A stretch of DNA of 64,000 nucleotides. Origin: Kitasatospora sp. MAP5-34 (GTDB taxonomy: Bacteria; Actinomycetota; Actinomycetes; Streptomycetales; Streptomycetaceae). A program made the position numbers and the translations under genes. The DNA lies in contig NZ_JARXZC010000036.1 in NCBI RefSeq assembly GCF_029894335.1, positions 1-64,000 of the forward strand. Reading direction: 5' to 3'. Below the pieces are notes generated by a model. The model had not been told where the DNA came from. It did no database searches and saw only the letters and a program-made list of their open reading frames with translations. Shown piece after piece: positions 28,023 to 37,328 of the stretch; the stretch's first letter is position 1, and every line of letters begins with the position of its first letter.

Positions 28023-28168
28023 TCCTGCCGTTCGGGGGTAGTGGTGTGAGCCTGGCCGCACCGGCTTGTCAGCCTGTGGACGGGTGGCGGAAGATAGCCA
28101 ATGGATGACCGACTGCCAGGTGGCGGAACTGCGCCACCAGGGGTGTGGCCAGCGGGGGAAGGAGCGTT

Positions 28169-29149
28169 GTGCTCGACTCATTCGGAGTGCTCGGCCTGGG
28201 TGGGCCGGACGGCCGGCTGTACGCGGCTCTCGTGGTGGCGCCCCAGTCCACCGCCGAGGAGCTCGCCGAGCAGTGCGGGCTGACGCTCGAGCAGAGCCGC
28301 GCCGCTCTGGACAGACTGGCCCAGCAGGGCATGGCGACCCGCGCGCCGGTGGACCGCGAGCGCTTCCTCGCCGTCGCCCCCGACGTCGCCATCGGCACCC
28401 TGATCGGCCACCGGGAGGCCCAGCTCCGCAGCGCCCGCGCCGAGATGCACCGCCTGATGGACGCCTTCCGGGAGGCCTCCCGCTTCACCGACCCCGCGCA
28501 CTCGGTGGAGGTGCTGACCGGCGGCGAGGCCATCGCCCAGCGGCTGGAGCACCTGATCGAGACCGCCGAGTACCAGGTCCGGGGCTTCGACTGCCCGCCC
28601 TACATCCAGGACCCGGTGGCGAACCTGCCCCGGCAGCGCCAGCGGCTCAGGGCCGGCGTCCGGTTCCGTACGGTCTTCGACAAGGAGGCCGTGGCCTGGC
28701 CGGGCCGGCTGGAGAAGGAGATCCTGGTCGGCGTCGCGGACGGCGAGGAGGCCCGGGTCCGGCCCGTCCTGCCAACGAAGATCATGATGGCCGACGACCG
28801 GATGGCGATCATCCCGATCAGCGTCGGCGACGCCGTGCTGGACGCGGCGTACGTGATCCACCCGTCCGCCCTGTTGCAGGCCCTGGACGGGCTGTTCGAG
28901 GCCGAGTGGGAGCGGGCGGTGCCGCTGCAGACCGCGATCGGCCACGGCGACGGCGAGTTGGAGCCCGAGGCCGACCACCGCAAGCTGCTCGGGCTGCTGG
29001 CGGCCGGGCTGACGGACGAGTCGATCGCCCGCTCGCTCGGCTGGAGCGCCCGGACCACCCAGCGGCGGCTGCAGAGCCTGATGCGCGAACTCGGCGCCAC
29101 CACCCGCTTCCAGGCCGGGATGGCGGCCCGCGAGCGCGGCTGGCTCTGA
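28169..29149 (+). CDS. TrmB/LuxR-type helix-turn-helix regulator
   Basis: A protein of about 326 residues with two DNA-binding modules. The N-terminal winged helix (TAEELAEQCGLTLEQSRAAL, about 25-50) is TrmB-like. The middle (ETAEYQVRGFDCPPYIQDPV, VGDAVLDAAYVIHPSALLQA) is the effector part seen in this group. The C-terminus has a LuxR-type HTH (LLAAGLTDESIARSLGWSAR, about 265-285). The ligand and targets are unknown. GGAG precedes the GTG at 28169 by four bases. It may act on the NTPase pair downstream, but a terminator separates them. Confidence 0.83.
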   Translation: MLDSFGVLGLGGPDGRLYAALVVAPQSTAEELAEQCGLTLEQSRAALDRLAQQGMATRAPVDRERFLAVAPDVAIGTLIGHREAQLRSARAEMHRLMDAFREASRFTDPAHSVEVLTGGEAIAQRLEHLIETAEYQVRGFDCPPYIQDPVANLPRQRQRLRAGVRFRTVFDKEAVAWPGRLEKEILVGVADGEEARVRPVLPTKIMMADDRMAIIPISVGDAVLDAAYVIHPSALLQALDGLFEAEWERAVPLQTAIGHGDGELEPEADHRKLLGLLAAGLTDESIARSLGWSARTTQRRLQSLMRELGATTRFQAGMAARERGWL

Positions 29150-29159
29150 CCGGTCGGCT

Positions 29160-29186
29160 TTGGCCGGTCAGCTGCCGACCGGCCAA
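29160..29186 (+). terminator. Terminator after the TrmB/LuxR gene
   Basis: TTGGCCGGTC (29160-29169) and GACCGGCCAA (29177-29186) form a perfect 10-bp stem with a 7-base loop, 11 bases after the stop codon. Confidence 0.75.
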
Positions 29187-29381
29187 CCGTGACCGGTTGC
29201 CGCGCTCACGGCCGCCGTGACCTGGGCCTTTGTCCGGTGCCGGGCCGGTTGCCGGACATTCGCGCCGAGACGGAGTCTGACGAGCCATCACATCTTGGAA
29301 ACAGGAGTCGTATTCGAGCTTCCCGCCCGTATTCTTCCAACACCGTCTGCCCAACGAGGGCACACAGCGCTCGGGGGAGCA

Positions 29382-31508
29382 ATGGGCGAGAGACTCTACG
29401 GTCAAGGTGCCTTGTTGGACGGGCTGGTACCGCAGTTGGTGGGGTTGGAGCGCACCCGCCGGCGTCTCGTCCCCTTCAAGGACCGCGACAGCGGACCGAT
29501 CGTGCAGGTGGTCGGCGGTCGGGGCAGCGGGAAGAGCGCCATGCTCGACGCTCTCTACGAGGGGTACCACAACCGGCTGCCGCTGGCCCGCGCCGATCTC
29601 GCGGCCGCCGGGTTCGGTCAGCGCGAGCTGGCCGACCTGGCGGAGGACGACACCCCTAACTCCTCCCCGATCACCAGTCTTCTCTACCTGCTCTCGGACC
29701 AACTCGGCCTGAAGGCCGACAGGTTCAACCGTGGGCTGAAGTTCCGCCGGCTCTCCGTCGGCCTGCTGGTGGTCAGTGCCTGGCAGCCCGGCGGGGCCAC
29801 CGCCGAGGAAGGCCCGGCGCCGGTCCGTCCCGCGAATCTCCGGGACGCGGAACGCCGGCTCTTCGAGATCCTCAGGGCGGACGACGGCGACCAGAAGCGT
29901 CGCAAGGAAGTCCTCGAACAGTGGCTGGACGCCCTGCTCCCGGCAGTGAGCGGCGCCGTCGGGGTGCCCGCCGGGCTGGACCCGATGTTCCGCGCCGTCG
30001 TCAAGACCGCCCGCGAGCTGCTGCTCGCACCCCGCCCCGACCGTGGAGCGCTGCACTGGTGGCGCGAACAGCTGTCGATGGCCACCGGGGACAGCCTGCA
30101 GCGGCTGTACTCCTTCGTGCTCGACTTCCGCAACGGGCCGGGCGACCGGCGACGCAAGGCCGAGACCCTGCTGATCGCCGCCCTGCTCGCCGACATCGAC
30201 GAGAACTACGGCCGGCTACGGAACCTCAACGACACGCCGCATCCGCTGATCCTGCTGGACAACCTGCACGGCCCCCTGGGGGCGCGCTTTCTCGACCTGC
30301 TGCTCCTGGCGTACCAGAAACTGCCCCGCGCGGCCGGCCGGGTCACCCGGCCGGTGATCGTGGCCGGGCTGCTCGGCGACCCCAAGGCCGTCACCGCGCT
30401 GGCCGACGTCGAGTCGTCGGCCTGGCCCGGCCGCCCGGTCTCCGGCGACGCGGGCGGTCCGCGTGTGCTGTGGCTGGGGCTGCCGCCGGTCCAGCGTGAC
30501 GACATCATGGCGATGCTGAGTCCGCTCGATTACCCGCCGCACCTCCCGCTGCTGATCGAGCGGCTCAGTGGAGGGCGGCCGAGCAGCGCCCGCATGCTGG
30601 CGGACGCCGCCAAGCGGCTGCCGGCCACCGGGGACAGTCTGCGGATGGAGGAGTTCCACGCGCTCTTCGGGCCGACATCGAGTGGCGTCCTGACCGGTCG
30701 GCTGCTCGAACAGCTGCTCCCCGCACCGCACTTGCAGGGTCGGTTACCCCTCCTCTCGGCCGCGCTCGACGACGCGGCCGCCCGTCGGCTCTGGGGCTCC
30801 TTCCATGCCGAGGAGAACGCGTTCGCGCGGGTCCGCGAGGTCAGGGAGCACCTGGACGAGACGCGCTGGAACCTCCGGGCCTGGCCGGGCACGGGCGGCA
30901 CGGCGCCCTTCGTCGCCGACCGGGCGCTGCGCACCCTGCTGCTGCGGCAGCTGCGCGCCGACCTCTCGGACGAGCGCTGGGACCAGGCGCAGCGGCGGCT
31001 CCGCTCCGGCTACGACCCCGTGCACAGCGAGTCGCGGTCGGACGGGCGGGAGGCGCGGTACCTGCACCACAGTCTCGCCCTCGGCGAATCGGACCTGGTC
31101 GTGCGGTTCCTGCACCAGGGGTTCGGCCGGGACGGACTCCGTGACTGGCTGACCATGGTGAACATCGTCTGCGCGGCGCCGCTCGCCGCCGCCGACCTGC
31201 CCCAGCATGCCCTTGACACGCTCGCGCAACCGCTGGATCTGGCTCGGTGCACGGCCTGTGCCGATCCGGTCGGCGTACCTGTGCACAAAGCGATCAAGCG
31301 ACTGGTGCTGGCACTGTGGCGGCAGTCCGACCCGCTGGCCGTCCCCCGGGACGACTACATCGAGCGGGTCGAGTCGGCACTTCACACGCTGTACGAGCAC
31401 GTCGAGGAGAACGACACGCTCCAGCGGGCGCACCGCGACTGGCCCAAGCGGCTGCGCGAGGGTGTCCAGGCCCCTGAGCTACCGGTAGCGGGAGGGTTCG
31501 GCGCATGA
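29382..31508 (+). CDS. P-loop NTPase of unknown family
   Basis: A 708-residue soluble protein. Walker A is VVGGRGSGKSAMLDAL (GGRGSGKS at 45-52), and a Walker B-like stretch is HPLILLDNLHGPLG near residue 290. LPPVQRDDIMAMLSPLDYPP with LLIERLSGGRPSSARMLADA looks like a sensor/lid region. There are no membrane segments and no ABC signature, so it resembles AAA/STAND-like NTPases. The C-terminal 200 residues are helical, with a conserved-looking CTACADPVGVPVHKA Cys pair. GGGGGAG precedes the ATG at 29382. Its stop overlaps the start of a membrane-anchored binding-protein gene (ATGA). I cannot assign a function. Confidence 0.82.
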   Translation: MGERLYGQGALLDGLVPQLVGLERTRRRLVPFKDRDSGPIVQVVGGRGSGKSAMLDALYEGYHNRLPLARADLAAAGFGQRELADLAEDDTPNSSPITSLLYLLSDQLGLKADRFNRGLKFRRLSVGLLVVSAWQPGGATAEEGPAPVRPANLRDAERRLFEILRADDGDQKRRKEVLEQWLDALLPAVSGAVGVPAGLDPMFRAVVKTARELLLAPRPDRGALHWWREQLSMATGDSLQRLYSFVLDFRNGPGDRRRKAETLLIAALLADIDENYGRLRNLNDTPHPLILLDNLHGPLGARFLDLLLLAYQKLPRAAGRVTRPVIVAGLLGDPKAVTALADVESSAWPGRPVSGDAGGPRVLWLGLPPVQRDDIMAMLSPLDYPPHLPLLIERLSGGRPSSARMLADAAKRLPATGDSLRMEEFHALFGPTSSGVLTGRLLEQLLPAPHLQGRLPLLSAALDDAAARRLWGSFHAEENAFARVREVREHLDETRWNLRAWPGTGGTAPFVADRALRTLLLRQLRADLSDERWDQAQRRLRSGYDPVHSESRSDGREARYLHHSLALGESDLVVRFLHQGFGRDGLRDWLTMVNIVCAAPLAAADLPQHALDTLAQPLDLARCTACADPVGVPVHKAIKRLVLALWRQSDPLAVPRDDYIERVESALHTLYEHVEENDTLQRAHRDWPKRLREGVQAPELPVAGGFGA

Positions 31509-33073
31509 ACATCCTTGCAAGAGTCCGTAGTTGGCTTCCCTGGGGAGCGTGGGGGAGGCTGACCAAGGGGCTGGTCCTCGGCCTGGTCCTGCTGCTGCTC
31601 GCGCTGGGTGGCTGGTCGGGCTGGTCGGCCCTGCGGCCGGACCTGTCCTGTGGCCCGGGGGTCGAGAAGCGCGGTCCCGCACACGAGTGCATCGGGGTCA
31701 CCGACGGCGGCTTCAGCTTCCTGCCACGCCTTGCCCCGGTCTCCGCCCGGATCAAGGCCGAGAACGACCGGATCGCGGGCCGGCCGCACGCCACCGTCGC
31801 ACTGATGGTGCCGCTGACCGAGACCGACGACGCCGAGCAGCAGAAGATCCTGCGGGAGGTCCAGGGCGCCTACCTCGCGCAGTACCAGGCGAACCGGGAC
31901 AACTCGAAGGCCCCGGCGATCCGTCTGGTGCTCGCCAACCCGGGGGCGGGCGGCGCCCAGTGGAGGCCGGTTACGGACCAGCTGGAGAAGATGGCGAAGT
32001 CGCCGCGCGACAACCTGCGGGCGGTGGCGGGATTCGACACCAGCGTGACGAGCACCCAGCAGACCATTCTGCATCTCACCAAGGACCTGCACATCCCGGT
32101 GGTCGGCGGCGCGATCACCGCCGACGACCTCGCCGACAGCAAGCAGCATCCCGACACCTATCCGGGACTCGCCCGGATCGCGCCGACCAACACCGAGGAG
32201 GCCGCCGCGCTCTTCTCCTACAACAAGCTCAACAAGGGCGTTACGCCGGACCAGACCCTGGTCGTGGAGGACCTCCGCCAGGACGACAACTACATCAAGA
32301 GCCTCAGGACGGCCTTCGAGGGCTACTCGTCCCACCCGCCCGAGCAGTTCCGCTCCCCGGACGACATCCACTCGACCGGAAACCTCTCCAACGACTTCCA
32401 ACGGCTGGTGCCGAACATCTGCGCCTCGAGCGCCAGAACGATCTACTTCGCCGGTCGGTACACGCAGTTGCGACAGTTCGTCGACGAGCTCGGCCACCGG
32501 GGCTGCAGCACGACGAAGTACACCGTGATCACCGCCGACGCCGCCGACACCCTGGCCTCGGACCCGGATTTCGACTGGAGCGCGCTGAACCGAGGCAGCG
32601 GCATCACGCTGCAGTACGCGGCGGTGGCGAACCAGCACATGTGGGACGGCGACCCCAAGGGCGGCCCGGGCAGCCCGGGCAGCTCGCCGGATGCGGTCAA
32701 GCAGCTGGAGGCTCTGACCGGCAAGGACGCACCGAGTGACGTCGGGCAGATCGGCGCGGTCGACTTCAAGGGCTCCCGGACGATGGTCGCGCACGACTCC
32801 GTGTGGACCGCGATCACCGCGGTCCACAACAGCGCCTCACAGACCGACCCGATGCCCAGCCTGCGAGAGGTGTCCAACATGTGGCTCAGGTTGCGCAGCG
32901 CCAGCAAGGTCGAGGGCACCAGCGGCTGGATCTGCCTGGACAACTACGGCAACCCGTACGACAAGGCCGTGGCGGTGGTCGAGCTGGACCCGCAGGACAA
33001 GAGCATCAAGTTCGACGGCCTGGCCTGGCCGGAGGGGAGCCCGCCCAATCAGGAGTGCACGCCGGACAAGTGA
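31505..33073 (+). CDS. Membrane-anchored periplasmic-binding-protein-like protein
   Basis: A 522-residue protein. About 20 cytosolic residues (MNILARVRSWLPWGAWGRL) precede one hydrophobic segment at about 21-42 (GLVLGLVLLLLALGGWSGW). There is no lipobox cysteine at a cleavage site, so it is a type II anchor. The outer domain resembles class I (Leu/Ile/Val type) binding proteins: HATVALMVPLTETDD, LREVQGAYLAQYQAN, AVAGFDTSVTSTQQTILHLT, IPVVGGAITADDLAD and IYFAGRYTQLRQFVDELGHR. No ABC permease is nearby. It overlaps the NTPase gene by four bases, so the two are probably made together as one sensor or signalling unit. Confidence 0.82.
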   Translation: MNILARVRSWLPWGAWGRLTKGLVLGLVLLLLALGGWSGWSALRPDLSCGPGVEKRGPAHECIGVTDGGFSFLPRLAPVSARIKAENDRIAGRPHATVALMVPLTETDDAEQQKILREVQGAYLAQYQANRDNSKAPAIRLVLANPGAGGAQWRPVTDQLEKMAKSPRDNLRAVAGFDTSVTSTQQTILHLTKDLHIPVVGGAITADDLADSKQHPDTYPGLARIAPTNTEEAAALFSYNKLNKGVTPDQTLVVEDLRQDDNYIKSLRTAFEGYSSHPPEQFRSPDDIHSTGNLSNDFQRLVPNICASSARTIYFAGRYTQLRQFVDELGHRGCSTTKYTVITADAADTLASDPDFDWSALNRGSGITLQYAAVANQHMWDGDPKGGPGSPGSSPDAVKQLEALTGKDAPSDVGQIGAVDFKGSRTMVAHDSVWTAITAVHNSASQTDPMPSLREVSNMWLRLRSASKVEGTSGWICLDNYGNPYDKAVAVVELDPQDKSIKFDGLAWPEGSPPNQECTPDK

Positions 33074-33092
33074 CCGGCCCCAAGGTCCGAGA

Positions 33093-33155
33093 CCCCCAGG
33101 CCCCCAGGCCCCCAGGCCCCCAGGCCCCAAGGCCCCAAGGCCCCAAGGCCCAAAG
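33093..33155. repeat. Octanucleotide tandem repeat
   Basis: CCCCCAGG occurs four times (33093-33124), then CCCCAAGG three times (33125-33148), then a partial unit. The 8-base period is not a multiple of three and the repeat lies just after the stop codon of the binding-protein gene. Length variation by slippage is expected. Confidence 0.8.
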
Positions 33156-33192
33156 CCCGAGGTCGAAGGCCGTGGGCCTCGGGTGGCCGGTG

Positions 33193-33555
33193 CTAACTCC
33201 AGGGGAGCAGGGTGGCCCAGAGGCCGTCCGGGCCGCGTTCCAGCTTCTCCAGACCGACCACCGCGCTGCGGTTGAGGCGGCCGTAGATGTGCGGGAACAG
33301 GATGTCGGGCGTGGCTCCGGGTGGCGGGGCGCCGTTCGGGGCCTCCCACTTCACCATCGGCTCGACCAGGCTCTCCTCGATCAGCAGGGCCATCAGCGGG
33401 CCCGGGGCGTTCCGGAAGAAGGCGTTGGCCACCGCCAGGGCGGTCTGCTCGTCGGCCGAGCAGTGGATGAACCCGTCGGTGAGCAGGGAGGCGGCGGTGT
33501 ACGGCCGTCCGGGATCGTGCAGCCAGTCGTCCAGGGGTGCGAGGTGGTAGATCAT
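33193..33555 (-). CDS. DUF952 family protein
   Basis: A 120-residue protein with the DUF952 pattern: an N-terminal IYHLAPLDDWLHD, the central GFIHCSADEQTALAVAN and the C-terminal FPHIYGRLNRSAVVGLEKLE. The family shares a fold with ADP-ribosyl-transfer and related small enzymes; no activity is established. The length is normal. It converges on the binding-protein gene across the octanucleotide repeat and lies 25 bases beyond the stop of a DUF4139 gene. Confidence 0.88.
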   Translation of the reverse strand: MIYHLAPLDDWLHDPGRPYTAASLLTDGFIHCSADEQTALAVANAFFRNAPGPLMALLIEESLVEPMVKWEAPNGAPPPGATPDILFPHIYGRLNRSAVVGLEKLERGPDGLWATLLPWS

Positions 33556-33580
33556 GTGTCCCTTTTTACCTGCTTTCCGG

Positions 33581-35143
33581 TCAGATCCCGGCTACCTTGG
33601 CCGTCGCCGAGACCTCGTACACCAGCGTGACGGTCCGGCGGCCGCCCGGCGGCAGCGTGAGGTCCCAGCGGGCGATGCCCTCGGCGTCCAGTGCGTCCGG
33701 GGCCGGGGAGCAGGACTCCTTGCGCAGCCGTACCTCGACCGCCGAGACCTCGGAGACCGGGATCCGTTCGCGGAGGGTGATCAGCTGCTCGTCGTGCTCC
33801 TGCGGGCCGGAGAAGCGGGACAGGTGCAGCCGGACCGTCCGGGTGACGGTGGTCCGCTGGGAGAGCCCGGAGTTGCTCCGGCTCTCCTCCGTCTCGCGGA
33901 CCACCCGGTAGCCGTCCGTACTGCCGAACGAGAGTTCGGCGGGCGCGCCCGGCGCGGTGAACGCCAGCTCGCCGCGCCCGGTGAAGCCGCTGCCGAGGAC
34001 CAGGTCCACCGGCCCGGCCAGTAGTGCGTGCCCCGCGCCGTTCTGGAACCGCACCACCCGGGTGACCAGCGGCGAGAGCTCGGGGGCGCAGGCGTACTCG
34101 CTGGTCGCGGGCGTGCCGAAGGCGGTCAGCGGTAAGCGGTGCGGGCGGCCGTCGCCGGGGACCGAGGCCGGTGCGGGCGCCGTCAGCACGCGGACCTCGC
34201 CGCCGTCGTCCACGCCCGGCAGGCCGTCCGCCGCCGGGCCGGTGGAGCTGATCTCCTCCTCGCGCAGTTCGACCTCGACCGTGCGGCGCTCCTCGGCGGT
34301 GCGCTCCCGCAGGGTCAGCACGTCCTCGACCAGGCGCGGCGGCTCGCCGGCCAGGGCGGACCTGGCGGTGGAGAGCGTCAGCCGGACGCCCGACCAGTCC
34401 TCGCCGGTGTGCTGCCAGACCACGGCCTCGGTCTCCAGCCGGAGGGTGCCCTCGGTGAGCGTCGCCCGGTAGGCCGGGCGCCAGAGAGCGCACGGGGTGA
34501 GGTGCGTGACGGTCAGCTCCGCCGGGCCGGCTGCCCGGGCCTCGACGGTCAGCTCGACGTACGCGACCAGCTCGGCGGGCTCCTCCTCGGCCCGTTCCAG
34601 CGCCTGCCGGGCCTCGGACAACTCCTCGTCCAGTGCCCGTAGTCGGGCCCGTACGCTGCGCAACTGCTCGCCGTACGACTCGCGTTCGGCGTCCACCCGG
34701 TCCAACTCCCTGGACCAGCGGGAGCGTTCGACCTCGCCACGCCCGGCGCCCTCGCCGATCTCGCGCAGCAGGTCGGCGGCGAGCCGGCCGAGCAGGGTCA
34801 GCCGGGCCTCCAGACGCCGGCGGTGGGCGTCCTCGGTGAGCTGTTCCTGTTCCAAGGTGTGGACGTGCCGCCGGAGTTCGGAGTCCTCGGCGGTGGGTGG
34901 GAGCGGGGGGCGGGGCGTCCAGGAGCGGACGATCCGGGCGTCCAGCACCCCGGCGTCCGGGGAGTCCTCCAGGCTGGTGCGCAGCGAGCGGTCGACCGCG
35001 AGGGCGGTGATCGGGCCGAGGCGCAACCGCTGGACGCCTGCGGTCAGTTCGAGGGCGGCGGTGCGTTCGACGAGGCTGCGGTCCTCCAGGCAGGTGACAG
35101 CGGTGACGGGGAGAGCCGTGATGGTGGTGGGCAGGGTGGTCAT
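33581..35143 (-). CDS. DUF4139 domain protein (mucoidy-inhibitor-like), copy 1
   Basis: A 520-residue protein. An N-terminal beta region (TVTCLEDRSLVERTAALELT) comes first, then a long coiled coil (about 85-205; RRHVHTLEQEQLTEDAHRRR, SYGEQLRSVRARLRALDEEL). The DUF4139 core begins at WRPAYRATL and HTGEDWSGVRLTLSTARSAL and ends with VTLVYEVSATAKV. Related animal and bacterial proteins are called mucoidy inhibitor A-like; their role is unknown. No signal peptide is visible. The start is four bases from the stop of the second copy, so the two form an operon. Confidence 0.85.
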   Translation of the reverse strand: MTTLPTTITALPVTAVTCLEDRSLVERTAALELTAGVQRLRLGPITALAVDRSLRTSLEDSPDAGVLDARIVRSWTPRPPLPPTAEDSELRRHVHTLEQEQLTEDAHRRRLEARLTLLGRLAADLLREIGEGAGRGEVERSRWSRELDRVDAERESYGEQLRSVRARLRALDEELSEARQALERAEEEPAELVAYVELTVEARAAGPAELTVTHLTPCALWRPAYRATLTEGTLRLETEAVVWQHTGEDWSGVRLTLSTARSALAGEPPRLVEDVLTLRERTAEERRTVEVELREEEISSTGPAADGLPGVDDGGEVRVLTAPAPASVPGDGRPHRLPLTAFGTPATSEYACAPELSPLVTRVVRFQNGAGHALLAGPVDLVLGSGFTGRGELAFTAPGAPAELSFGSTDGYRVVRETEESRSNSGLSQRTTVTRTVRLHLSRFSGPQEHDEQLITLRERIPVSEVSAVEVRLRKESCSPAPDALDAEGIARWDLTLPPGGRRTVTLVYEVSATAKVAGI

Positions 35144-35147
35144 CGGT

Positions 35148-37171
35148 TCAGTTCCTCCGGTTTCCGCCGTGCAGGGTCTTGCCGGCCGGGATGCGGATCT
35201 CGTACCCGCCGTCCAGTTCGACGGCGCCGTGGGCGGGCAGCTCGACTCGCCAACGGCGGGTGCTCGGCGGGAGGTCGTCCGACGGTTCGGCCTCCTGCCA
35301 GCCCGGACGTTCCTCGATCCGGATGTCGGTGTCCGAGCTCACCGGTACCCGTTCGCGGACCTCCACGGTGACCGGACGGCCGAGGCGGTTGGCGAGTTCG
35401 ACGTGGACGCGGTGGTCCAGGACGGTGGTGCTGTTCAGCATCCCCGCCGTGGACTCGCGCAGCTCGGTGCGGCGGGCCACCCGGATGCCCTCCGCCACCC
35501 CCAGCCCGACCCGCCGGGTACCACCGGGTGCGAGCGTCGGCAGGGCGGCGGTCAGCAGGAACTGCCCGTCCACGCCGACCTCGACCGGCCCGGCCAGCAG
35601 CGCCCGGTCGGTAGCGTTGGTGAGCACCAGCGTGCCGTAGACCGTCTCCTCGACCGACGGGACGCAGACGAACTCGCTCCGCAGCCCCACCGGGATCTCG
35701 CCGACCGTGACGGTGTGCCACCCGCCGTCGGACGGCAGGTCCACCCGGGCGGCGAGGTCGTAACGCTGGTCGAACGAGCCGGCCGAGAGGCGCGGACGGA
35801 CGGCGTGCGGCGGGAGGGGGAGCGCGCCGACGGCCTCCGCGCGGTGCCGGTACCCGGCGGCGGCCGGAGCGGCGCTGCCGCCGCCCGGGACCAGGCGGCC
35901 TCGGCGGGTCCTGCCCTGGTCGGGGCCGGGCAGGGTGAGCGCGGCGTAGTCGAGCCAGCCGACGTCGGGGTGCGGCGGGCCGGTGGGTTCGGGTTCGGGT
36001 TCGGGTTCAGGCTCGGCCGCATGGCGGGCGCCGGGGCGGGTGGCGGGGGTGCGGCGGGGCTCTGCGGGGCCATCATCCGCAGGTGCGGGGTGCGCGTCGG
36101 CATCGGCATCGGCATCGGCATCGGTGGGCCGGCGGGCGCGGGTGCCGCGTCGCCGTACGCGACGGGGGCTCCGCCCTCGTCCGCTCCGGTTGAGAAGGAC
36201 ATCGCCTGGGCGTGGGGTGGCTGCGGGGACGGGGTCGCCGCGTCGTACCCGGCGAAGAGGTCGTCCAGGCCGCCGGGTGCTTCGCGCCAGCCGGACGGCG
36301 CCGGGGCGGGCTGGCGCCGGCCGATCCGGATCGAGCGCAGCTGCGGGAGGTCGGTACGCCGCCGCAGGTCGGCGGTGGAGAGCGCGAGGCGTACGCCCGT
36401 CCAGTCCTCGCCGGTGCGCTGGGCCACCGACGCGCACAGCACCAGGGTGCCGTCACCGGCGCCCTGCCGGTGGCTCAGCCGGTAGGTGGGCACCCAGACC
36501 GCGCCCGGGACGCCGTACTCGACTTCGAGTTCGAGCTCGTCCTCGTCCTCGCCGGCGCCGCTGAGGGTCAGGATGGCCGTCGCGCTGGTCTCCACCGGGC
36601 GGGAGGGACCGGCGCTGGAGGCCCGGTCCAGGCGCTCCTGGGCGACGGCGAGGGCGTGTTCGGCCTGGCGGAGCTCGTCCGCGAGCCGGGCGGCGCGGGC
36701 GTGCAGGGCGGTCAGGCGTTCGTCGACGAAGTCGGCGAGGTCCAGCCAGGCGTCGGCCGGGGTGCGGCGGTGCGGCTCGTCGGGGCCGGGCGGCGGCGGG
36801 ACCGGGCGCAGCGCCGCGACCTCGTCGATCCGGCCCAGCTGCAGGGTGTGGCGGGCCTCGGCGGCGTCCAGCGCGTCGCGGGCCTGTTCGGCGAGGCGGC
36901 GCAGCTCGGGCAGTCCGTCGGGCCCGCGCAGTTCGGCGTCCTCCGCCAACCGCGCCTCGGTGACCCGCCGCCCGTCACCGCCGACCACGGACGCCCGCAG
37001 CGAACCCGGGTCGAGCGCCCGGGGCAGCCCCGTCAGCCGCACCCGCCCGTCCGGCGGGACCGTCACCCGCGCCCGTCGGCGGCAGAGCGCCCCGGTCGCG
37101 TAGACCACCACCGAGTCGAGCACCGACTCCCAGCCTTGCCCTGTTTCAGCAGCCACCCCGCCGTACCCCAT
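35148..37171 (-). pseudogene. DUF4139 domain protein, copy 2, apparent frameshift
   Basis: From the ATG at 37171 one frame encodes the N-terminus (WESVLDSVVVYATGALCRRR), a coiled coil and the DUF4139 beginning (RTGEDWTGVRLALSTADLRR), then a Pro/Met-rich linker. After about 36020-36070 the good coding passes to the other frame, which continues through PEPEPEPEPTGPPHPDVGWL, LSAGSFDQRYDLAARVDLPS and GPVEVGVDGQFLLTAALPTL to the stop at 35148. The shift is equivalent to one missing base in a C/G-rich tract. Either the gene is broken, or ribosomes shift, or the assembly dropped one base. Together the two halves give the normal family length of about 670 residues. Confidence 0.75.
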
Positions 37172-37328
37172 TCCATCGCTCCCCGGCCCAGGGCGCCCAG
37201 TCTGCCCCCGGGACGCCCCCGGCGGTGAGGATTTGTACCGCGCGTCGCGGGCTCGTCCCGGGTCGAGGCCCGGGTGAGGGAGGATGAGCGGAGCAGCAGC
37301 TCACCCGTTCCAGGAGACGTGAAACGCC

